Below are positions 34,208 to 41,009 of a DNA stretch of 64,000 nt, one piece after another. This DNA is from Pseudomonas azotoformans. GTDB lineage: Bacteria > Pseudomonadota > Gammaproteobacteria > Pseudomonadales > Pseudomonadaceae. The notes under the pieces are model-generated. The model worked only from the letters and a program-made list of their open reading frames with translations. It was not told where the DNA came from and searched no databases. Each line of letters begins with the position of its first letter. Positions within the stretch are counted from its first letter, which is position 1. The DNA lies in assembly GCF_900103345.1 (NCBI RefSeq), contig NZ_LT629702.1, positions 558,001 to 622,000 of the forward strand, in the 5' to 3' direction. The translations under genes were made by a program, and so were the position numbers.

Positions 34208-34650
34208 GAATAGGTCAGCCAAAATTAATACTAGATCCATATGAGTGGCTGCCAGGATATGGTGAGTCAAGAGTATCATTCCACTCCGTTGGCTCGGATG
34301 TGATACTTGATATTGAGTATGAGAAGGAGGTTGTAGTTGATAGCGAAGAGGTTGTACTGGCTTTAAGGCGGGAGGTTGCGTTCAAGTCTGTGCGATGCTT
34401 TATTCGGGAGCCATTCCCTGGAGGTGCTATTTTTGAGTTTGATGGTGATCCAAGTGAGTTTCGGTTGGGTAAGTTGACCGAGTTTATAGACTCCGAATTG
34501 GTAAGGAATAACTTGAAAGCATGGCGTTCCGTGTCGAGTCACGAACCGCCGAAGTTGAGGCATTTCAGCATTCAGTTTTTGTCAGAGAATCTTACTTTAC
34601 ATGTGCTGGCTGTAGATGTATTTTTATCCAATGAGCTGTCGGGCAGTTGA
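34204..34650 (+). CDS. Probable immunity protein paired with the remnant toxin
   Basis: The protein has 148 residues, starting within the ATGA overlap with the toxin tip. Acidic, no signal peptide, no family recognised. Its last 79 bases overlap the 3' end of kptA on the opposite strand. Confidence 0.7.
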   Translation: MRIGQPKLILDPYEWLPGYGESRVSFHSVGSDVILDIEYEKEVVVDSEEVVLALRREVAFKSVRCFIREPFPGGAIFEFDGDPSEFRLGKLTEFIDSELVRNNLKAWRSVSSHEPPKLRHFSIQFLSENLTLHVLAVDVFLSNELSGS

Positions 34651-35198
34651 TTTTGTTTTGAAATGAAATTAACGGGAACCGCTTCAGTTAACCAAACACT
34701 ATTTTCAGCCTGAAAAAATTTAAATCCCTGTTGGTACATCCGCAGGGATTCAATCTTCAGAACCACTGGTTTACCGTAGCGCTGTCCGACAGCGATAGCT
34801 GTCAGAGTCTCCTGCGATAGATGCACATGGTGGCGTGAACCTGCAATCAATCCTTGCTGAAGAATAGATTCAAGAAAGCGTGTTGCAGTGCCATGGTAGA
34901 GGAATTCTGGCGGTTCTTTCTCTATGTGTTGGAGGTTTACGTCTGGTGCTGAATGTCCCTGTGCGGCTCGAATACGCTGGCCATCGTCGGAGAGGGTAAA
35001 GCGTTTCTTGTCACTGCTGTTTACTACTGCCTGAATTATTGCCTGGTCAAGTACGCGGCCTTCTTTCGCTGCGCCGGTAATCAAAGAGTTGATGTCTGCC
35101 CAGCCTTCTGCGTCGAGTTGCAATCCGATAGTGTGAGGCTCATGGCGCAAGATATAACTTAGAAACTTGCTTGTTTCGTTTAGTTGCTTTTTATTCAT
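34572..35198 (-). CDS. kptA: KptA/Tpt1 RNA 2'-phosphotransferase
   Basis: The protein has 208 residues. The first ~185 follow E. coli KptA closely by eye: T-S-K-F-L-S-Y-I-L-R-H-x-P, G-W-A-D-I, S-D-K-K-R-F, I-R-A-x-Q-G-H-S, F-L-Y-H-G-T-A, G-L-I-A-G-x-R-H-x-V-H-L-S and A-E-N-x-V-W-L-T. The family moves an RNA 2'-phosphate to NAD+, with an ADP-ribosylated intermediate. The extra ~25 C-terminal residues lie over the end of the immunity gene on the other strand. Finding it inside a toxin archive, 31 kb from rtcBA, is unusual. Confidence 0.94.
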   Translation of the reverse strand: MNKKQLNETSKFLSYILRHEPHTIGLQLDAEGWADINSLITGAAKEGRVLDQAIIQAVVNSSDKKRFTLSDDGQRIRAAQGHSAPDVNLQHIEKEPPEFLYHGTATRFLESILQQGLIAGSRHHVHLSQETLTAIAVGQRYGKPVVLKIESLRMYQQGFKFFQAENSVWLTEAVPVNFISKQNQLPDSSLDKNTSTASTCKVRFSDKN

Positions 35199-35252
35199 GA
35201 TTGTCCTGCATGCATTTTTCGATTTTTCAGGATTTAGTCGCAGTCTTTTTAC

Positions 35253-35648
35253 TTACTGCAAAATCTCCCTTCCTTCGCTAGCTTTAGTCGTGGCCTGAGC
35301 GATCAGGGCATCTAGCATCTGCGCAACGAATTTCTGTTGGCTCTTAGGTAGCTGGTCGATGGCTTCCAGTTGCTGTTGCCATTTCGGAGCGGGGCCATGT
35401 TTACGCACAGTGGTTTCCTGCTGCTGACCAAACAGTTCTTCGAGTGTGGTCGAAAGCAGCCGGGCCAGCTCCGGCAACGCCGCTACCTGAATCGGCCGCT
35501 TGCCGGACTCATAGGCTTGGATAGTCTGCTGGGACACGCCCAGCCGTTCGGCCAGTTGAGTTTGAGTGATGCCGTGTTCTTTGCGCAGGCGGGCAATGCG
35601 TTCGCCCAAGGCAATGAAAAATTCACGTTCTTCGTTGGTGATGCTCAT
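35253..35648 (-). CDS. XRE-family transcriptional regulator
   Basis: The protein has 131 residues from ATG 35648. The helix-turn-helix is H-G-I-T-Q-T-Q-L-A-E-R-L-G-V-S-Q-Q-T-I-Q-A-Y-E-S-G. A palindrome lies just before this start. ATG 35684 is an alternative with GGAG seven bases upstream, but it would put the palindrome inside the gene. It is upstream of kptA on the same strand (54 bases between), so both may be one unit. Confidence 0.88.
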   Translation of the reverse strand: MSITNEEREFFIALGERIARLRKEHGITQTQLAERLGVSQQTIQAYESGKRPIQVAALPELARLLSTTLEELFGQQQETTVRKHGPAPKWQQQLEAIDQLPKSQQKFVAQMLDALIAQATTKASEGREILQ

Positions 35649-35651
35649 GGC

Positions 35652-35665
35652 TATCGTCGACGATA
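35652..35665. promoter_or_regulatory. Probable operator of the XRE regulator
   Basis: TATCGTCGACGATA is a perfect 14-base palindrome three bases upstream of the chosen XRE start. Position and symmetry suggest autoregulation. Confidence 0.65.
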
Positions 35666-35709
35666 TCTGTAATAGGACAGCCATTAACGTACTCCAGGTT
35701 TTACCACGG

Positions 35710-35734
35710 GTAAACGGGGTCAGACCCTGAGGGA
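35710..35734 (+). repeat. Cassette-boundary motif, copy C
   Basis: Same 25 bases as copy A (GTAAAC then GGGGTCAGACCCTGAGGGA), again joined directly to tpsA sequence beginning C-T-G-A-A-C. The TAA inside it closes the frame just upstream of the displaced tpsA copy. Confidence 0.9.
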
Positions 35735-36593
35735 CTGAACAAAGCGCTGGGGCAGGGCGGCAGTGTCAGTGACGCGCTGAAAAATGCCTTGTTCAACACC
35801 TTGGCGGCGGCCAGTTTCAACCTGGTAGGGGACTACACGAAAAACGTCCTGGCGGACGGCTCGTTACCCAAGGTGGCGATCCACGCCATGGTCGGTGGCT
35901 TGCTGGCAGAAGTCACCGGCGGCGACTTCAAGACCGGCGCATTGGCGGCGGCGGCAAGCGAAGCACTGGTAGGCCACCTGGATACGTTGGTCAAAGGCAA
36001 CGACACCCTGCTCACCATGAGTTCGCAGATCGTCGGCGTACTGGCGGCTGCGGCACAAAGCGACACTGACGCCGCCAAGCTGGAGACCGGCAGCTGGGTG
36101 GCGAAGAACGCCACGCAATACAACTACCTGTCACACAACCAACTGGAACGGGCCGCCAAACAGATAGCCCGATGCACCGACGCCTCCTGCATCCAGGACG
36201 CCACGCGCAAATTCCAGGAACTGAGCCTCCAGCAGGACATTGACGCCATCGTCAGCTGCCAGGCCGACCCCAGCTCCTGCGCGGCAAGCTCCAAAGAAGT
36301 CGCCAACACCATGGCGAACCTCAACGCCATCCGCGACATCGCCGACTACGCCTCGCCCGATGCACGGGAGGCGGTACAGAGCCTGATCAACGGCAATTAC
36401 GAATTTCAGGAAATGCTGGCGACTGCCACGACCGAGCACTCGGTGGGCGCGATGGTCGAGTCGCTCAAGTCGAAATGGGCACTGAGCGACGCTCAGGCGC
36501 AGGACATTGCGCACAACCTGAAGATCGCGCTGGCGGTTGGGGTGGGGACTGCGGCGGGGGTGGTGGCTTATAGGCGGGCTGTGGCGGGTGGGG
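35735..36593 (+). repeat. Displaced 859-bp copy of the tpsA pretoxin region
   Basis: Equal in length to 30850-31708 with a few substitutions (for example A-to-V in L-L-A-E-V-T-G-G). No insertions or deletions are needed for alignment. This gives a long homology arm for recombination with the live gene. Confidence 0.95.
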
Positions 36594-37072
36594 CTGAAGG
36601 AGTACTTGTTTCAACTAGAGAGGCAGTTCCAGGCCCAACGAATTTTATGGGTGACGCCGATCAGTTTTTTAAAAATGCATCTAAGAGAACGGACATTGAT
36701 GCAGAGGGATTTTTTGATGTGGTAGCCCATGGAAGTAAACAGAAAATAGAAATCTTTACACCTAATGGGACGGTTATGGCTGATCAACGTGTCGTCTCCA
36801 GGCTTATCGAAAATAACCCTGGCTATAATGGGCAACCAATCCGCTTGCTATCGTGTGATACTGGGGGGTGTGATACTGGATTTGCTCAAAACTTGGCAAA
36901 TAAAATGGGAGTGCCGGTGAAAGCGCCAACTAACTTGGTGTGGGCTTATGGTGATGGTAAGATGATAGTTGCTCCAAGGTCCTCATTGAGCCAGAGTTCA
37001 CCATTGTTTAATGTTCCTGATTTGTCAAATCAGGGAGTATTTAAAGTATTTTATCCTGGTAAGGCAGAATGA
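35789..37072 (+). CDS. Orphan TpsA C-terminal module with a possible clan-CD peptidase toxin tip
   Basis: The frame is open from 35714 and codes about 453 residues; the first listed start is TTG 35789. The first ~286 residues duplicate TpsA. From A-E-G-V-L-V-S-T on, the tip is new. It has E-G-F-F-D-V-V-A-H-G-S and I-R-L-L-S-C-D-T-G-G-C, the H-G...S-C arrangement of caspase-like clan CD cysteine peptidases, then F-A-Q-N-L-A-N-K-M-G-V. There is no TPS domain or signal, so it is a silent tip that recombination could attach to TpsA. Function of the tip is inference. Confidence 0.75.
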   Translation: MFNTLAAASFNLVGDYTKNVLADGSLPKVAIHAMVGGLLAEVTGGDFKTGALAAAASEALVGHLDTLVKGNDTLLTMSSQIVGVLAAAAQSDTDAAKLETGSWVAKNATQYNYLSHNQLERAAKQIARCTDASCIQDATRKFQELSLQQDIDAIVSCQADPSSCAASSKEVANTMANLNAIRDIADYASPDAREAVQSLINGNYEFQEMLATATTEHSVGAMVESLKSKWALSDAQAQDIAHNLKIALAVGVGTAAGVVAYRRAVAGGAEGVLVSTREAVPGPTNFMGDADQFFKNASKRTDIDAEGFFDVVAHGSKQKIEIFTPNGTVMADQRVVSRLIENNPGYNGQPIRLLSCDTGGCDTGFAQNLANKMGVPVKAPTNLVWAYGDGKMIVAPRSSLSQSSPLFNVPDLSNQGVFKVFYPGKAE

Positions 37073-37434
37073 AAAAGAACTACTTTATGGTGTGTGAGCG
37101 ATGCGGAGGGAGATTAGAGAGCTTCAACGAGGGGAGCGCTCAAGGCTTAAGGTGTGCTGATTGTGGCTGGTCTGTAGTGACGACACATGTTTCGGGTGTT
37201 AAGGTTGATGAGGCGAAGTATAAGGTTAGTTGTAGTGGCGATTATAAAAATGAAGCCCATGTAAGAGCCGTATCTGAAGTGACAGGCTATAATTTTTTGA
37301 CGTCTAGAAAGACTCTCCAGAATGGGGTTTCTCTCGTGTTTACTGGGCAGGCGATGGAAGTTCTACAAGTTAGAAATGCTCTTGTTTCTGCTGGGCTTGA
37401 TTGTACTGTTGAACCTGAATTTAATTGGGGTTGA
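37069..37434 (+). CDS. Probable immunity protein, zinc ribbon plus L7/L12-like fold
   Basis: The protein has 121 residues and overlaps the toxin stop by four bases. It begins with a zinc ribbon (C-E-R-C-G...C-A-D-C-G). The rest, from E-A-H-V-R-A-V-S-E-V-T-G to A-L-V-S-A-G-L-D-C-T-V-E, has the helix-strand pattern of the ribosomal L7/L12 C-terminal domain. The pairing with the toxin follows from the overlap. Confidence 0.75.
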   Translation: MKKNYFMVCERCGGRLESFNEGSAQGLRCADCGWSVVTTHVSGVKVDEAKYKVSCSGDYKNEAHVRAVSEVTGYNFLTSRKTLQNGVSLVFTGQAMEVLQVRNALVSAGLDCTVEPEFNWG

Positions 37435-37467
37435 TAAGTGATCAGTTTGCTGTCGTTTTGAATAGTA

Positions 37468-37512
37468 GGTGCAAAAGCGACAGGCGAAGTCTTGCGCTCT
37501 CGCGCCTGTTGT
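37468..37512 (+). pseudogene. Toxin-junction remnant (G-A-K-A-T-G)
   Basis: Codes G-A-K-A-T-G-E-V-L-R-S-R-A-C-C before TAG. The same G-A-K-A-T-G junction starts the tip at 39105, and a variant V-A-K-A-T-A is at 40236. It corresponds to G-V-K-G-A-T at the tip junction of the live TpsA. Confidence 0.6.
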
Positions 37513-37533
37513 TAGTTTTAGTTCTACTCGTAA

Positions 37534-37558
37534 GTAAGCGGGGTCAGACCCTGAGGGA
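37534..37558 (+). repeat. Cassette-boundary motif, copy D
   Basis: GTAAGC then GGGGTCAGACCCTGAGGGA; one base differs from copies A and C. It is joined directly to a toxin-tip end. Confidence 0.88.
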
Positions 37559-37735
37559 CTCTTCAGAATTAAAGGTAATGATGTTGTTGTTATCAAGCCT
37601 GACGGAACGTTTGTGACTATCTTGAAAGATGGGGTGAGTCAGAATTCATCTGTAAAAAGTGCTTTGAAGGGGGGGTATGGTAATGAGTCATTCATGTCTT
37701 ATGAATGCTTGGTTAGTGAAGGCGTTAGGAAGTAA
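37538..37735 (+). pseudogene. Truncated toxin-tip end
   Basis: An open frame begins right after the TAA in the boundary motif and codes 65 residues ending E-G-V-R-K. It includes F-R-I-K-G-N-D-V-V-V-I-K-P-D-G-T-F. The first residues come from the motif itself. It has no start codon and overlaps the next immunity gene by 59 bases. No family recognised. Confidence 0.5.
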
Positions 37736-38180
37736 GCTGCTTTCAGTAAATGCATTGCTTCATGTGTTCGAGTCTTATAGAGGCTCGATCCCTCAAGAGG
37801 TTTCTCTTCGATTTGAAGATTTGGAGAGTGGGAGGCTATATTGCGGGAGCGATGGTGTGTCGCTATGTTTTTCTGAAAAACCTATTGCTGAATGTGATTT
37901 GGGTGAGTACGGAAAATTGATTGATTTTTGTGTCTCTAGTGAAAGTTATTTTTTTGATGTTGTGGGGCGTAGATTACTTTCGGTCTCGGCTATAAAATCC
38001 TCAGTGGAACGTAAAGTTATAGGCGTTTTATTGTTGTTTGAATATGACTCGTTTCTATCAATTTTGAATTTAGGGGATGAGCTATTTTTTTATGATAGAG
38101 TGCCAGATGAAATAATTGCCAGCGAGGGGTTAACGTTTGGTTTGTTGGGCGGAAAAAGGGGGGCGATTTGTTTAATATGA
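37677..38180 (+). CDS. Probable orphan immunity protein
   Basis: The protein has 167 residues from ATG 37677, after AAGGGGGGG. Cytoplasmic, acidic, no family recognised. It follows a toxin remnant and overlaps the next immunity gene by four bases, so it is part of a stack of immunity genes. Confidence 0.65.
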   Translation: MVMSHSCLMNAWLVKALGSKLLSVNALLHVFESYRGSIPQEVSLRFEDLESGRLYCGSDGVSLCFSEKPIAECDLGEYGKLIDFCVSSESYFFDVVGRRLLSVSAIKSSVERKVIGVLLLFEYDSFLSILNLGDELFFYDRVPDEIIASEGLTFGLLGGKRGAICLI

Positions 38181-38695
38181 CCATGTACGAAAAATTAGAG
38201 GCCTTCAATGCACTCGCATGCGTGCTATTGGAGCGGCTGAACCCTGTTTCTTCTGGTGACGTGAGCGGTATGCGACAGCAGTGGCCAGCGGCTCCCGATG
38301 AGTACTTTGCTTTTATGCGGGAGCGGGGGCATGGTGAGATAAAGGAGGACGACTGCGCGCTGTCGCTTTTGACGATTCAACCCACATTATGCCCCGCGGT
38401 AGACTATTTTGGTGATGAAGGGTTTTATAAAGACGGCCCCTATGAATCGGGTGCTAAGGGCGAGGTGTGGCTTTTCGGCTGGGATAGCGCCGGGACTGCT
38501 TTCGGTTTCGACAGTGGAGACAACTGGCAATTGTTGGAAATCGACAATATGCGTTGGATAACGCGACTTGACTTGTCGTTTCGTCAGTTCGTCGAAGGGA
38601 TGTTGGTATGTTATCCACAGCGGCCGATAAGTTTTGCGAATGGAGCTTGGCGCGACTCGGGAGATGTTTCTTACACCCTGTCGGATTATGCATAA
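38177..38695 (+). CDS. SMI1/KNR4 (SUKH)-type immunity protein
   Basis: The protein has 172 residues from ATG 38177 (ATGA overlap). The pattern L-P/A-D-E-Y-F-A-F-M-R-E-R-G-H-G followed by W-L-F-G-W-D-S-A-G-T-A-F-G-F-D matches the SUKH superfamily of broad immunity proteins. No toxin lies directly upstream, so it is an orphan. Higher GC than its neighbours suggests a separate origin. Confidence 0.85.
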   Translation: MTMYEKLEAFNALACVLLERLNPVSSGDVSGMRQQWPAAPDEYFAFMRERGHGEIKEDDCALSLLTIQPTLCPAVDYFGDEGFYKDGPYESGAKGEVWLFGWDSAGTAFGFDSGDNWQLLEIDNMRWITRLDLSFRQFVEGMLVCYPQRPISFANGAWRDSGDVSYTLSDYA

Positions 38696-38745
38696 AAGCC
38701 TGCTGAACCTAAAAAAGTGGAAAAGGCGCGCATTTATCTGGAAAG

Positions 38746-38770
38746 GTAAACGGGGTTTGACCCTGAGGGA
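38746..38770 (+). repeat. Cassette-boundary motif, copy E
   Basis: GTAAACGGGG, TTTGACC, CTGAGGGA. Two bases differ from copy A (TT for CA). It precedes an immunity gene that has lost its toxin. Confidence 0.85.
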
Positions 38771-38788
38771 TCCTAGTTGGACTCAAAA

Positions 38789-39094
38789 ATGAATGCAGAA
38801 GCCGAATTGAAAGCTTGGAATTTCCAAGTCTTAATGCTTGTTCAAGCGATGCTGGGGGCAGTTACTCCAAACTTCAGGATGGTAGTTTTGTATTGTGAAG
38901 ATGATGTTTGGGTAATAAGATTTTATCTTGAAGAAAATATAGAGGATGATATTGGTGAGGTAGAAGATATCATATGTCAATATACTGCTTACCAGGGGGC
39001 GGATTTAAAATGCAGGTCGGAAATTTTTGTAGGCAACGAAGATCTACCTAGTTTGTCGGAAGCTGAGAGGGTCGTTTATCGTCGAAAAGAGTGA
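38789..39094 (+). CDS. Probable orphan immunity protein (small, acidic)
   Basis: The protein has 101 residues from ATG 38789; TTG 38777, with GAGGG upstream, is an alternative. The sequence M-N-A-E-A-E-L-K-A-W-N-F-Q-V and R-V-V-Y-R-R-K-E gives the impression of a widespread small immunity family, but I cannot name it. Only the boundary motif precedes it, no toxin. Confidence 0.65.
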   Translation: MNAEAELKAWNFQVLMLVQAMLGAVTPNFRMVVLYCEDDVWVIRFYLEENIEDDIGEVEDIICQYTAYQGADLKCRSEIFVGNEDLPSLSEAERVVYRRKE

Positions 39095-39104
39095 TTTTTG
39101 ACTT

Positions 39105-39455
39105 GGTGCAAAAGCAACAGGCCAGATTTTACCTGACGTAATTAGTCCTGCTTATCGAAAGCTTCAGGGATTAAACAAGGGATTTCAGGCGCATCACACC
39201 TCTGATAAGCTGGCACGGATGCAAAGTAGTAACAAAATTGTTGAGGGAGGCGGCGGGCAAACCTTTATCTCAACTAAAGGTTTCGTCTGTGTCGAGTTTG
39301 ATGTTCCAAGTAGTGGATTATTGCAGGGTGGTAAGGAAGGCTGGTATAGAATGATTGGTCTGGACGCAAGTAAATCCCAGCAGTATTTGCTTAATAAACA
39401 GGGTGGAGAATATCTTCCTGAGGTAAAAAATATCACTGTGCTAGATAGTAAGTGA
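39105..39455 (+). pseudogene. Headless toxin tip beginning with the G-A-K-A-T-G junction
   Basis: The frame opens after TGA 39099 and runs to TGA 39455. It starts G-A-K-A-T-G-Q-I-L-P-D-V-I-S-P-A and contains F-Q-A-H-H-T-S-D-K-L, whose His pair could belong to a nuclease. About 116 residues, no start codon in good context. The tip is complete from its junction onward, so it could be functional if recombined onto TpsA. Confidence 0.65.
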
Positions 39456-39463
39456 GAGGGGTT

Positions 39464-39751
39464 ATGGATGCTTTTCAGTTTAATAAAGAAGTTAAGCCTC
39501 TATTGAAAGGCTACTCCGTAGAGTATTCAACATTCGCCAACGGGGATTTTGGTGAACTTGAACGGATAGAGCTGGAAGGCTTCAATAAGCTGGCGACCGT
39601 AGAATTTTGGTCTGAAGGCTGGATAGGCATTGATATATATGACTATGCTGGCGATGAGCAGGTAATGAATATTTTGCTTTCTCCAGAGGAAAAAGATCTT
39701 GTCCCTAAAGCATTTGAAAAGTTTCTGGATACATTAAATCGAAATAGTTAA
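39464..39751 (+). CDS. Probable immunity protein for the preceding toxin tip
   Basis: The protein has 95 residues from ATG 39464, after GAGAGGGG. Acidic and aromatic, no signal peptide, no family named. It follows its toxin by eight bases. Confidence 0.7.
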   Translation: MDAFQFNKEVKPLLKGYSVEYSTFANGDFGELERIELEGFNKLATVEFWSEGWIGIDIYDYAGDEQVMNILLSPEEKDLVPKAFEKFLDTLNRNS

Positions 39752-39785
39752 TAAGTATCTCCGGAAACCCAGGGTGCTTATTCGG

Positions 39786-39810
39786 GTAAACGGGGTCAGA
39801 CCCAGAGGGA
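39786..39810 (+). repeat. Cassette-boundary motif, copy F
   Basis: GTAAACGGGGTCAGACC, then CAGAGGGA; one base differs from copy A. It is joined to a toxin C-terminus. Confidence 0.88.
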
Positions 39811-39811
39811 T

Positions 39812-40018
39812 CCTCATGGCGTCTTTAGTATGGACAGAAAAGAGATTTTAGGCGCTGTCGATGAGGCATGGCTCAAGAAAGGTAGTCCTGTAGTCGGAGA
39901 TCCGGGTGCATATGTTGTCCCGATGGGCCGAGCGATTGGTACTTCGGGAGAAACGAGTATTAAAATTATTGTTCGGCCTGGGACCAGTCAGGACATTACC
40001 GCCTATCCTGTTAAATAG
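39812..40018 (+). pseudogene. Truncated nuclease-like toxin tip (EndoU-like C-terminus)
   Basis: The frame reads D-P-H-G-V-F-S-M-D-R-K-E-I-L-G-A-V-D-E-A-W and ends I-K-I-I-V-R-P-G-T-S-Q-D-I-T-A-Y-P-V-K. The strand pattern and the I-T-A-Y-P end recall EndoU/BECR-type RNase toxins. The catalytic histidines would lie upstream and are missing. Family assignment is tentative. Confidence 0.55.
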
Positions 40019-40029
40019 AGAAGTTTTAT

Positions 40030-40236
40030 ATGTTGTGTCCAAGGTGTGAGCAGGGAGATATTGTCAAGGCTAAAGTTATAGCTGACGACAGTAGCTTGTT
40101 CGTATGTCAAGAGTGCGAGGCCTCATGGTTTTTATACGAAGATATTGGGGTCAGGGCATTTTTCGACTATGGGGCTTATATGGAAAGTGTAGGGCTGAAA
40201 CCATTATGGAGTGAGTTGATAATTATTCCTGAGTAG
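40030..40236 (+). CDS. Small zinc-ribbon immunity protein
   Basis: The protein has 68 residues. C-P-R-C-E-Q-G at the start and C-Q-E-C-E-A-S-W in the middle form a zinc ribbon. Small proteins with this shape often follow EndoU-type toxin tips. It starts 11 bases after the toxin stop. Confidence 0.72.
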   Translation: MLCPRCEQGDIVKAKVIADDSSLFVCQECEASWFLYEDIGVRAFFDYGAYMESVGLKPLWSELIIIPE

Positions 40237-40726
40237 TTGCAAAAGCCACAGCGGACTTCACCGCCGGCTCGGCTTCAGCATATTTGGAGAACTCAAAGAT
40301 TACCCGGTCACTGGATACAATCGGTTTTTTATGCAGAAAAGATTTGATCTCGACAAGCATAACGCTAGTCATACTCAGCCTTGAGGCAATGACAGCAAAA
40401 ATCTAAGCAAGGTGTGTTACCCGCGATCGATCGTCGCCATTCCTTTCCAGAAGAACACGCAGGACGTGGTGCATGCATTGACCCGCAGTACGCTGGAAGA
40501 AGCGGTGCAACGCCGATTGTTGTAATACGTGGTCAAGTCAGTTCAACCCGAACGTCGATCAGCCGTGACCGGCGTTCAGCTTCCTATCAAGCTGTAAGAA
40601 TTATTCCCGGCAATATGTAGGTTATTTCGTTTTATGCTTTTCCAGCCCTCCCAGACACCTGCTGTTTCATTTCCGCGCTGTTTATAGTTCACGGAGAAAT
40701 CCACCACGGCAGGGAGCCGCCCCCTC
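40236..40726. pseudogene. Decayed end of the toxin archive
   Basis: A frame from 40236 codes V-A-K-A-T-A-D-F-T-A-G-S-A-S-A-Y and stops at 40406, a degenerate version of the G-A-K-A-T-G junction. Beyond it, 40400-40530 can be read as R-S-I-V-A-I-P-F-Q-K-N-T-Q-D-V-V in one frame but is closed by stops. No intact gene is present. Composition returns to normal at about 40690. Confidence 0.5.
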
Positions 40727-40981
40727 ATGCATACCCGGAAAAAATCCCCCCGGCGCCACACCCCACTACAACCCCCGCCCCTTCATTCCGGCCATCGCCT
40801 GCGTCTGGTGCTCAACACCTACGGCATCCCGCCCACGGCCTTTGCCGAATGGATGCACGTCAGCCCGCAGTGCCTCAACAATTGGTTTTCACGCGGGCTG
40901 CCGATGGATCGCGTGGAGAAACTGGCGACAACCTTGAGCGTCAGCAAAGTGTGGCTCGAGACCGGCGAGCGCGGACGATGA
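40727..40981 (+). CDS. Small helix-turn-helix DNA-binding protein
   Basis: The protein has 84 residues. A basic N-terminus (H-T-R-K-K-S-P-R-R-H) is followed by a Cro/CI-like fold: T-A-F-A-E-W-M-H-V-S-P-Q-C-L-N-N-W-F-S-R-G. ATG 40727 follows AGGGAG. It is next to the convergent hxcW gene, but any role in secretion control is speculative. Confidence 0.7.
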   Translation: MHTRKKSPRRHTPLQPPPLHSGHRLRLVLNTYGIPPTAFAEWMHVSPQCLNNWFSRGLPMDRVEKLATTLSVSKVWLETGERGR

Positions 40982-41009
40982 CAGTGGCGGGGCGGCCAAT
41001 TCGCCGCCC

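Noticed and set aside
32559..39810. CRISPR array from the recurring 25-bp motif
   Set aside because: Copies are 1-3 kb apart with genes between them, not regularly spaced short spacers, and no cas genes are present.
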